This document shows, in pieces, positions 25,128 to 32,490 of a stretch of 64,000 nt of DNA. The translations under genes and the position numbers were made by a program. The stretch covers positions 1 to 64,000 of the forward strand of contig NZ_JACJVQ010000023.1 of NCBI RefSeq assembly GCF_014212135.1. Reading direction: 5' to 3'. Under the pieces are notes generated by a model that made no database searches, was not told the origin of the DNA, and saw only the letters and a program-made list of their open reading frames with translations. The stretch is from Cohnella thailandensis (GTDB lineage Bacteria; Bacillota; Bacilli; Paenibacillales; Paenibacillaceae). Positions within the stretch are counted from its first letter, which is position 1; every line of letters begins with the position of its first letter.

Positions 25128-26214
25128 GCTTCACTTCTCTCCTGGAAAGCCAAATAACGATAATGACCAGCAAGATCTCGGCAGCCAATCGGGTATTAAG
25201 CCAGCCCGAGACGAATTCGATCAAGCTCTTGTCGCTCGAGTTCACCCCGAATAGAAAGGTGGCGATCGCGAATCCGGCATTGATCATGACCTGGGAAGGA
25301 ACCTTTACCTTCAGAATCGTTACGGGTTTGAATCCGAACGCATCGCGAACCAGCACGGAACCGACGTTCCAACTGATGGCGATAAATATAAGAGAAAGCC
25401 CGATGTACATGAATAGAAAAAGGTACAGAGCACGGTCGATAAATCCGAACTTCATCCGAAGAGTATCGACTGCCGTGATCCACGTATAGATGTAATGATC
25501 TACGCTGTCAATGCCCAGCAAGCCGATAGGCACGAAGTAAGATACCAGCATGACCGCGGTGCCGATGGTGGGAAGGATCCATAAATGCCCGACTCGGGTT
25601 TTCTCGTAAAGGCGGTTGTACAAAGCTAAGCTTATGTAGCCGGTAAAAGGATAAGTCGCTGCCGCAAAAGAAGTAAGGGAAGGGATACGAAAGACATAGT
25701 CGGCAAGAACTTGAATCGAATCCCATTCGAAATAGGGACTGGAAATCAATTTATACATAATAAAAGCCACGAACGGAAGGTTCAACAAGATGATGAGTTC
25801 CGCCATGTTCAAGACCGTCGACGGCCGAAAGCTTGCCGCGTAGCAACCGAATGCGCAATAGAACATAAGCATGAAGGCAGGGTTTGTTTCCGGGCTTAGG
25901 AAGCGGATCGAAATCGAAGAGAACGCGACGAGGATAATCGAACCCGCGATCGTCCACATCATGGCCAGGCCTATCAACAGAGGAATTCTTATGATCTTGG
26001 GAAAATTCCGTTCGAAGATCTCCGGTATGCCTTCTCCCGGAAATCGCATCATGGCCTTGGTGAACAAGAACGCGCTTACGGAGCCGAAGAGGATGCCGGC
26101 GAACACGGCCATGACCGAGCCATCGTAGCGTTCGGACAACAAAATGCGAGGGACGAAAAAAATCGTATTGATCAATAAGCCAACCGTGTAGAAGTAATAG
26201 AAATATCGGCTCAC
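25120..26214 (-). CDS. Spore germination permease, GerB type
   Basis: A 364-residue protein with about ten membrane helices, of the APC-like GerAB family that binds the germinant. It has SYNP-like early helices, and AATYPFTGYISLALYNRLYE in the middle. Overlaps of 4 bp (GerA stop) and 8 bp (GerC start) show tight coupling in operon 1. The ligand cannot be told from sequence. Confidence 0.92.
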   Translation of the reverse strand: MSRYFYYFYTVGLLINTIFFVPRILLSERYDGSVMAVFAGILFGSVSAFLFTKAMMRFPGEGIPEIFERNFPKIIRIPLLIGLAMMWTIAGSIILVAFSSISIRFLSPETNPAFMLMFYCAFGCYAASFRPSTVLNMAELIILLNLPFVAFIMYKLISSPYFEWDSIQVLADYVFRIPSLTSFAAATYPFTGYISLALYNRLYEKTRVGHLWILPTIGTAVMLVSYFVPIGLLGIDSVDHYIYTWITAVDTLRMKFGFIDRALYLFLFMYIGLSLIFIAISWNVGSVLVRDAFGFKPVTILKVKVPSQVMINAGFAIATFLFGVNSSDKSLIEFVSGWLNTRLAAEILLVIIVIWLSRREVKHA

Positions 26215-27545
26215 TTGGTGTCTCCCTCCTTATAACCGGATACCGCGGGTTCGCCGATAAAGACGCGGAAGTAAGTCAACCCGAAGCTGTTCTGATTGGC
26301 TAAATAGAAGCATACGGCGATGAGGCCCGCCACGACGCCGACAATGCCGAAGAGAGTGGCCAGCAGAATCAGCGGATATTTGATGACCCGAAAAGCGAAG
26401 CTCATTATATTAATGGGGATAAGGAAGTTCGATATCGCAACGGCGGAGGTCACGATGATCATGACGCTGCTGACCAAGCCTGCCTGCTGCGCGGCTTGGC
26501 CAAGGATCAATCCGCCTACCGTCGTGGCCGTTGATCCGATGTAACGGGGAAGCCTCAGGCTCGCTTCGATCAGAGCCTCGATGAGAAATAGCATGAAGAT
26601 GACCTCGAAGAAGGTCGGATACGGCACCGCGGCCCGGCTGCCCGCAAGCGAAAGCGCGAATTGAACCCGGATGACCTCCGGATTATAGGAGGTTACCGCT
26701 ACGTAGAGCGCGGGCAGCGTCGTCGTGATCAGGATGCCGATATAGCGCAGCATGACGAGAGCTTTCGTGATGAGGCTTGGCAGAAAGATATCGTCCATGG
26801 CGGAGAGGAAATCTTGAAATACCGCCGGAGCGATCAGGACAAAAGGCGTTCCGTCGACGATAAGCACGATTTTGCCCTGGGACAAGTTCAGCACGCATCT
26901 ATCCGGACGTTCCGTCACGATCATGGTAGGAAACCAGCGCAATTGGGTATCCGTAATAAGAGCTTCAACTTGTCCGACGGTGAAGACGACCTCCGCATCG
27001 ATCGCCTTGAGTTTTCTTCGGAATTCCTCCAGGATTCTGGGGTTCGCTTTGTTCTTGTCGTACAATAGATAAGCTTTCGTCCGCGATTTGCTGCCCAGAT
27101 TCATTTGCTCCGAGATCAAATCCTGTTGCGGATAACGTCTTCTAACGAGCATGAGACTGGTATCGGCGTCTTCGCTTAAAGCCGTTTGAGGTCCCTGCAG
27201 CGTCGTTTCCGTCGAAGCTTGCATCAATTTGGTATTGCCGGGTTTAGGCGTTTTAAGCTTATAGTCCGCTCCTTGAAGCCGAATAATCGTATTCCCTTGG
27301 AGCATCTCCTCGGATAAATGCACGGTATCCGTTATCCGAACTCCGGTCAAAGCGGAGCACAACACCTTCTCGAACGTCTCCGGAGAATCCGACAGAAGAA
27401 ACGGATGGGCGATTTCTTTGCGGATCAAGTCCGGATCGCATAGCGTCGAATAATACCAGATTTCGATTTGAAACCGGCCGTTGTCGAGGGTTTCCCGCAC
27501 GAAATCGTCGGACTGCAAGAGAGGATCGGACGAAGGTTGCATCAT
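26211..27545 (-). CDS. Spore germination protein, GerA type
   Basis: A 444-residue GerA-family subunit. The N-terminal cytoplasmic part runs to about 240, and the C-terminal membrane part begins after FVLIAPAVFQDFLSAMDDIF. Landmarks are ILIVDGTPFV-like KIVLIVDGTPFVLIAP and GGLILGQAAQQAGLVS. It is shorter than many GerA proteins (about 480-530), because the N-terminal domain is reduced. The start at 27545 follows AGAGGT; an upstream start at 27587 lacks one. First gene of operon 1 (order A-B-C). Confidence 0.92.
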   Translation of the reverse strand: MMQPSSDPLLQSDDFVRETLDNGRFQIEIWYYSTLCDPDLIRKEIAHPFLLSDSPETFEKVLCSALTGVRITDTVHLSEEMLQGNTIIRLQGADYKLKTPKPGNTKLMQASTETTLQGPQTALSEDADTSLMLVRRRYPQQDLISEQMNLGSKSRTKAYLLYDKNKANPRILEEFRRKLKAIDAEVVFTVGQVEALITDTQLRWFPTMIVTERPDRCVLNLSQGKIVLIVDGTPFVLIAPAVFQDFLSAMDDIFLPSLITKALVMLRYIGILITTTLPALYVAVTSYNPEVIRVQFALSLAGSRAAVPYPTFFEVIFMLFLIEALIEASLRLPRYIGSTATTVGGLILGQAAQQAGLVSSVMIIVTSAVAISNFLIPINIMSFAFRVIKYPLILLATLFGIVGVVAGLIAVCFYLANQNSFGLTYFRVFIGEPAVSGYKEGDTK

Positions 27546-27621
27546 GGGCGTACCTCTGCGCATTTTAAGCTTAGGATGCCGAGGCATAGGGAAAATTATG
27601 CAAATTCGGTTGGCTTGTCAG

Positions 27622-27650
27622 TTGACGGGAAATTTCTTCCTGACTATAAT
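27622..27650 (+). promoter_or_regulatory. Strong sigma-A-type promoter of the structured RNA
   Basis: TTGACG (27622-27627), a 17-bp spacer and TATAAT (27645-27650). Transcription would begin near 27657. The GerA gene runs in the opposite direction from 27545. Confidence 0.85.
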
Positions 27651-27656
27651 GAAACC

Positions 27657-27930
27657 ATCTCAAATGGAATGGAGGCTTACGTGTGATTGATTATTCCCGA
27701 TAAAGCGAACCGGATGAATCGCGGTTTTTGCCAGCTCTGCCTGATAGCAGAGTAATCGGGATAGGTCTGTCCATGTGAGTCGTTATTTAGGTATAAGCGT
27801 CTTAAACCTGCTCCTAAACGTTTTTGGGAGTTCGGTATTCTATACGATCGCTTATAAGGACTCTTATGGGATCTCTTTTTCGATTACGCTAAGCACAGGC
27901 AGAGCAACGCCTGTGCTTTTTATTATTTTC
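27657..27930 (+). ncRNA. Candidate structured RNA or long riboswitch-like leader
   Basis: The stretch has no convincing coding sequence but folds extensively by eye. TCCCGAT (27695-27701) pairs with ATCGGGA (27755-27761) and encloses two hairpins, AACCG/CGGTT (27708/27722) and CTCTGC/GCAGAG (27735/27747), making a three-way junction. A second arm pairs CCAT..GAGTC (27771-27781) with GACTC..ATGG (27859-27869), then TATAAGCG (27792) with CGCTTATA (27849), and has a terminal hairpin, CTCCTAAA/TTTGGGAG (27811/27823). A terminator closes it. A dehydrogenase with its own RBS follows. I checked for T-box, SAM, TPP, FMN, lysine, glycine, cobalamin, purine, c-di-GMP, SRP, tmRNA and RNase P signatures and saw none. 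Confidence 0.7.
27891..27929 (+). terminator. Intrinsic terminator at the end of the structured RNA
   Basis: A perfect 10-bp stem, AAGCACAGGC (27891-27900) with GCCTGTGCTT (27909-27918), then a T-rich tract. It ends just before the RBS of the dehydrogenase, so it could be a switchable leader terminator or the end of a free RNA. Confidence 0.88.
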
Positions 27931-27947
27931 GGAGAGGAAGATTCAAC

Positions 27948-28811
27948 ATGACAACAACAAACAATCGCATTTGGTTCATAACGGGGGGAAGCAAAGGCCT
28001 GGGGCATGCGTTCACCCTCGCCGCCCTGGAGGCGGGAGATAAGGTTGCGGCCGTTGCCAGAAACATCGGGAGCTTGGAAGCGTTAAAAGAGAGCTACCCG
28101 GACTCTTTATTGCCAATAACGCTCGATATAACGAATAGGGAGTCCGTATTTGCGGCAGTCAAAGCAGCGAAGGAGCATTTTGGACGTCTGGATGTCATCG
28201 TTAATAACGCAGGCACCATGACGTTGGGGATGGTCGAAGAACTGAGCGAGGCCGATGCCAGAAGCGTGATGGAAACGAACTTTTTCGGCGCTCTCTGGGT
28301 GAGTCAAGCGGCGATGCCTTACCTGCGCGAGCAAGGCTCGGGACATCTTATCCAAATCTCGAGCATCGGCGCCCTCGTAGCAGGGCCCATGACCGGCATT
28401 TACAGCGCGAGCAAGTTCGCTCTGGAAGGGTTGAGCGAGGCGTTAGCCAAAGAGGCTGCCGCTTTCGGAATTAATCTCACTATGGTCGAACCGGGAGGGT
28501 ACTGGACGGATATGTACCTAACGATGCGTTTAAGCGATTCGATCGAAGCCTACGGATCTCTCAAGGAAGAAATGGGCAAGCAATCGGAGGGCTCCGTGGA
28601 CAGCGATCCCCGATTGGCGGCGGAAGCTCTGATGAAATTGGTAGAGAGCGAGAATCCGCCCTCGCGGCTTATTCTTGGCAGCATGGTTTTCGATGCGGCG
28701 ATGAGCGCCCATGAAGAACGAATAGCGGTTTGGAAGCAGTGGGAATCGGTAAGCCGAGCGGCCGAGAAGGGAATTCCCGCGCCGGAAGGATATGGTTTAG
28801 CCGCGGAGTAA
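27948..28811 (+). CDS. Short-chain dehydrogenase/reductase
   Basis: A 287-residue SDR. The cofactor motif is TGGSKGLGHAF (residues 12-22), with NNAGTMTLG, a catalytic Ser in QISSIGA and YSASK. AVARN after the second strand suggests NADP. The length and a C-terminal extension fit the retinol-dehydrogenase-like/oxidoreductase subgroup seen in many soil bacteria. CGGAGAGGAAG precedes the ATG. The transcript may begin at 27657 and contain the structured RNA, which would make this the regulated gene. Confidence 0.9.
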   Translation: MTTTNNRIWFITGGSKGLGHAFTLAALEAGDKVAAVARNIGSLEALKESYPDSLLPITLDITNRESVFAAVKAAKEHFGRLDVIVNNAGTMTLGMVEELSEADARSVMETNFFGALWVSQAAMPYLREQGSGHLIQISSIGALVAGPMTGIYSASKFALEGLSEALAKEAAAFGINLTMVEPGGYWTDMYLTMRLSDSIEAYGSLKEEMGKQSEGSVDSDPRLAAEALMKLVESENPPSRLILGSMVFDAAMSAHEERIAVWKQWESVSRAAEKGIPAPEGYGLAAE

Positions 28812-28955
28812 GACTCCCGTCCGTATCGATAAGACCTCCGACGGAGCGTGCGAACCGCTTGAAGTCCGAGCGAGAACTCATCCGAGGACCGTTACGGCCC
28901 CCCAGCCCCTTCCAGTAAAGTGAGAGTATCATCTCACGGGAAGGGAAGCGGTAGT

Positions 28956-29846
28956 ATGGAAGGTTATAACGATCAAGAGGCTGCGCGAAAGGTACGATTG
29001 TTCGAAGGAGAGAAAAGCCTTGTTCTGACCGGACTTCTCGGTTTCATTCTAGCCGCTGTGTGCGGGGTATGGACGCTGATCAACGGCGGGGAAGTCGCTC
29101 CGGACGGGGACGTCTCGAAGGCGTTCTCCTTCGACGCGGCTCTGGGCATGTTCATCCTGTCGACCGCGGCGATCGTACCCTTCTCGGGAATGGGGAAGCG
29201 AAGCCGGACATGGTTCCGAAGGGTCTATATCGGGCTCGCGCTTTATTCCTATGGGGCGGAGACGGTTCAGAACTTCCGCGGCGTCAATCCGAGGTTCGTG
29301 GAGAGCGATTCGATCTTCGACCAGACGGTCGGGAATATCTTTACGTTCGTCGCGTTGTTTCTTGTCCTGTTTTATCTATTCTTGGGAGCTCAATTCTTCC
29401 GGGCTAAGGCTTACCGTCTTCGGCCCGAGTTGACGCTAAGCGTTCGTTATGCGATGATCGCCGTTGTCGTCTCGTTCGCGGCCGGCGTCTGGATCTCCGC
29501 CAACGAAGGCCGATATACCGGAGCGGACGGCAATATTATCTGGCTGCACGGACTGGGCTTCCATGCGCTTCAGGCGGTGCCGCTCGTCGCTTTGCTTGCC
29601 GAGCGTACCGACGCGAAGGCTTCCGCTCGGCGCGCGTTGATCCATATCGCCGGGACCGCGTTTCTGGTAGGCCTCATCGCGATCGGATGGCAGACGAAGA
29701 ACGGTCACCCGATCCTGGAGTGGTCGATGCTTCCGCTCGTCGCGGGCTTTAGCTTCCTGATCTCGCTGGCCGCCGGAGCCGTTGCGCTTCGCAAAGCCGT
29801 TCTCGTGCATCGCTCGGCGACGGTTCGTCGTGGTGTAGGCGCCTAG
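28956..29846 (+). CDS. Multi-pass membrane protein of unknown function
   Basis: A 296-residue protein with about seven hydrophobic segments (near 23-45, 65-85, 97-115, 140-165, 175-195, 210-230, 245-290). It has no motif I recognise. Charged ends and a long loop with VNPRFVESDSIFDQTVG suggest a small integral membrane protein rather than a transporter. The start at 28956 follows GGAAGGGAAG. It is monocistronic as far as can be seen. Confidence 0.75.
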   Translation: MEGYNDQEAARKVRLFEGEKSLVLTGLLGFILAAVCGVWTLINGGEVAPDGDVSKAFSFDAALGMFILSTAAIVPFSGMGKRSRTWFRRVYIGLALYSYGAETVQNFRGVNPRFVESDSIFDQTVGNIFTFVALFLVLFYLFLGAQFFRAKAYRLRPELTLSVRYAMIAVVVSFAAGVWISANEGRYTGADGNIIWLHGLGFHALQAVPLVALLAERTDAKASARRALIHIAGTAFLVGLIAIGWQTKNGHPILEWSMLPLVAGFSFLISLAAGAVALRKAVLVHRSATVRRGVGA

Positions 29847-29921
29847 CTCCATTAATTGTGTATAATGTCGGGAGAGGAACATCAGGCTCAGGCAAATATC
29901 AGGTTCCGCAGGAGATATTTA

Positions 29922-31451
29922 ATGATACTAACAATCCATCGGCTGGCTGCCTTGTTTAGCCTAATAGCATTGTGCGGCTGTGCCGTTGCGAACGATTCGG
30001 GGATAACGCGGGTTACGATGTCCGACTCGTCGGAGGAACAACGGCAGGACACGGCCGCGAAACCGTATCCCGGGTCTGTCTACTATGTCGCCGCAAACGG
30101 CGACGATCTAAATCCCGGAACGATAGAATCGCCGTGGCGAACGCTTCAGCATGCGGCCGATCAAGTCGCGCCGGGCAGTACGGTTTATATCCGGGAGGGC
30201 GTTTATCGTCAGAAATTGAACATTACGCGTGGGGGATCGGAGGCGGAGGGGGCGATCGTCTTCTCCGGGTATCCGAACGAGACGGCCGTCATCGACGGCG
30301 AAGGCTTGCCCGTAGACGGCATGGAAGGGCTTGTGGAGATCGAGAATGCGAACTGCGTGACGATCCGGCAGCTGGAGATCCGCAATTACGCGACTTCGCT
30401 TAACGGAATGGTGCCGGTTGGAATCTATATTCATGGAAGCGGGGAGAGCATCGCCCTTCTGGATAACCGGATTCATGCCATCGCCAATACGGCCGTACCG
30501 GAAGGCGACGAGCTGTCGGGAAGGGATGCCCATGGAATCGCCGTTTACGGAACCGATGAGGAAGAACCGCTGCGCGATCTGACGATCGACGGCAACGAGC
30601 TGTACGATCTCGTGCTCGGTTCCAGCGAATCGTTGGCCGTGAACGGCAATGTCGACACCTTCGCCATTACGAACAATCGAATTCACGACAACGATAACAT
30701 CGGTATCGATCTGATCGGCTTCGAGGGGACGGCGGGAAGCGATGCGGCAGACCAAGCTCGCAACGGCACGGTTAGGGGCAACGCGGTGTATCGGATTACT
30801 ACGGATAATAATCCGTCCTACGGGAAGGACCTGCCTAACGATAGTCATTCGGCCGGCGGAATATACGTGGATGGAGGCAGGGATACGCTTATCGAGAATA
30901 ACCGCGTATACGACAACGATATCGGCATCGAACTGGCTTCCGAGCATGCGGGGCGCGTGACCGGCGGCATCACGGTCAAGAACAACTTGGTCTATCGCAA
31001 CCGACTCGCCGGCATTGCCATGGGCGGCTATGACGAGGAACGGGGAGGTACGGCGAACAGCAAGATCATCTCGAATACGCTTTACGCAAACGACCTGCTG
31101 GATGAAGGCAACGGCCAGCTGTATCTGCAGGCTTCCTTAAGCGGGAATACGATTAAAGACAATATTATGGTCGCCGGCGGGTCGGGCGTTCTTATCCATA
31201 ACGAATATACGAGCAACGCGGATAACGCGATGGATCAAAACGTGTATTTCGCCGCATCGGGAGCGGAGAACGCGATCTGGGTGTGGAAAAACAAAGAATA
31301 TACGGGCTGGTCCGCCTATCGAAAATCGTCCGGAAACGATTCGAACTCCTCGTTTGAGGATCCGCAGTTCATGGACGCAGACGGAGGCGATTTCCGGCTT
31401 AAGACCGGATCCCCGGCCGAAGGCAAAGGCTGGAGCGAACCCGACCAATAA
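29922..31451 (+). CDS. Lipoprotein with right-handed beta-helix (pectate-lyase-like) repeats
   Basis: A 509-residue lipoprotein. Residues 1-20 are a lipoprotein signal ending at Cys20. YYVAANGDDLNPGTIESPWR begins a DUF1565-like entry to a parallel beta-helix. Many turns of the PbH1 type follow (for example NNRIHDNDNIGIDLIG, NNRVYDNDIGIELA and NNLVYRNRLAGIAMGG). Such proteins are polysaccharide lyases, epimerases or surface adhesins acting outside the membrane. No catalytic residues can be assigned. The start at 29922 follows AGGAGAT. Confidence 0.87.
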   Translation: MILTIHRLAALFSLIALCGCAVANDSGITRVTMSDSSEEQRQDTAAKPYPGSVYYVAANGDDLNPGTIESPWRTLQHAADQVAPGSTVYIREGVYRQKLNITRGGSEAEGAIVFSGYPNETAVIDGEGLPVDGMEGLVEIENANCVTIRQLEIRNYATSLNGMVPVGIYIHGSGESIALLDNRIHAIANTAVPEGDELSGRDAHGIAVYGTDEEEPLRDLTIDGNELYDLVLGSSESLAVNGNVDTFAITNNRIHDNDNIGIDLIGFEGTAGSDAADQARNGTVRGNAVYRITTDNNPSYGKDLPNDSHSAGGIYVDGGRDTLIENNRVYDNDIGIELASEHAGRVTGGITVKNNLVYRNRLAGIAMGGYDEERGGTANSKIISNTLYANDLLDEGNGQLYLQASLSGNTIKDNIMVAGGSGVLIHNEYTSNADNAMDQNVYFAASGAENAIWVWKNKEYTGWSAYRKSSGNDSNSSFEDPQFMDADGGDFRLKTGSPAEGKGWSEPDQ

Positions 31452-31462
31452 CCTATCGTTCA

Positions 31463-31491
31463 AAGCTCGATCAAAAATCGGGCTTTTTTTT
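31463..31491 (+). terminator. Intrinsic terminator
   Basis: AAGCTCGAT (31463-31471) pairs with ATCGGGCTT (31477-31485), followed by a run of T. Confidence 0.85.
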
Positions 31492-31629
31492 GTTTTATCG
31501 GAAAGTTATCGGTTTGTGATAGTTTTATACCCGCTTTAGAGATATTCGTTTGCTAAGATGGCTCTGCGATCGCAAGCAAGATAGGCTGAAGGTAATCAAC
31601 TAACATTTAATGGAAGGGATTGAAGCTGG

Positions 31630-32400
31630 ATGAACAAATGGTTTCGATTATTCATGTCGCTCGCGCTCATTCTAACCCTTGTCGCTCCGACGGTCAGCGC
31701 CAAAGAAAACGAAAAGGAAACCAAAAAGGAAAATCGTTTGCACGTGCAAATCGTGTTGTTCGACGGGTTCGATTTATTGGACGCCCTCGGGCCTTACGAA
31801 GTATTCGCCGCAGCGGAGATGTACTCGGGAGGCGCCGTTACGGTCGAGCTGGTATCCGCGGAAGGCAAGCGCTCCGTTCCTAGCGGTTTGAACGGGCCGG
31901 CGCTCGAAGCGGAAGCCGCGCTAGATCCGAACCGTTCGGGAATTATTCTGTTGCCGGGAGCAGCGGGGAAACCGGCGGGGACATCGACGGACTCCATCTC
32001 GAATATATTGGGAAGGGCTGTCAAGACATCCTTGGCAGGCAAGATAAAAACGGCTTTCGAAAATAAGAACGTAACGGTAGCTACCGTTTGCGGGGGGTCA
32101 TTACTGCCCGGAATGCTAGGTATGCTGAAAGATAAATACGCGGTTACGAACCAAATCGGGATGGACGCGTTGCGTTCGATGGGAGCTCTTGCGATCGACG
32201 CCAGAGTCGTCGAAGACAATCCGCGCCTTGTGACCGGAGGAGGGGTGACATCGGGGCTCGACGTGGCTTTATATTTGGTAGAGCGCGAGCTGGGACCGCA
32301 AATCGCGAATGCCGTAGAAAATTTGTTCGAATACGAGCAAAGGGGCACGGTATGGAAAGCCGATGGTTTAGAGCCGATCGATTTTGCGGCGAATCCGTAA
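31630..32400 (+). CDS. Secreted DJ-1/PfpI family protein
   Basis: A 256-residue protein. Residues 1-24 are a signal peptide (LFMSLALILTLVAPTVSA). A charged linker rich in Lys and Glu follows, then a DJ-1/PfpI domain from LHVQIVLFDGFDLLDALG. The elbow Cys lies in VATVCGGS, and TGGGVTSGLDVALYLVEREL follows. The domain closely resembles the protein encoded at 16469-17476, but this copy is exported and lacks the extra C-terminal domain. Most relatives are cytoplasmic, so export is unusual. The function is unknown. Confidence 0.87.
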   Translation: MNKWFRLFMSLALILTLVAPTVSAKENEKETKKENRLHVQIVLFDGFDLLDALGPYEVFAAAEMYSGGAVTVELVSAEGKRSVPSGLNGPALEAEAALDPNRSGIILLPGAAGKPAGTSTDSISNILGRAVKTSLAGKIKTAFENKNVTVATVCGGSLLPGMLGMLKDKYAVTNQIGMDALRSMGALAIDARVVEDNPRLVTGGGVTSGLDVALYLVERELGPQIANAVENLFEYEQRGTVWKADGLEPIDFAANP

Positions 32401-32414
32401 TCTTGTCGCTTGCC

Positions 32415-32456
32415 GTGATTAAAGTCACTGGCATGCCGAAGGCGTCCCGTTATAAT
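32415..32456 (+). promoter_or_regulatory. FNR/CRP-type site and -10 element for nirBD
   Basis: GTGA-N6-TCAC (32415-32428) matches the core of the FNR/CRP recognition sequence. TATAAT is at 32451-32456. With a start near 32463 the site is centred at about -41.5, the class II activator position, and no separate -35 element is seen. This predicts anaerobic activation of nirBD. Confidence 0.75.
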
Positions 32457-32490
32457 GAGGCCACATAAACAGATTAGGAGTGGAACTCAC

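Noticed and set aside
27657-27930. T-box, 6S, SRP, tmRNA or RNase P identity of the structured RNA
   Set aside because: No T-box core (the GGxACCGCG block), no SRP Alu/S-domain loop sequences, no tmRNA ends and no RNase P core. It is not the single long hairpin of a 6S RNA.
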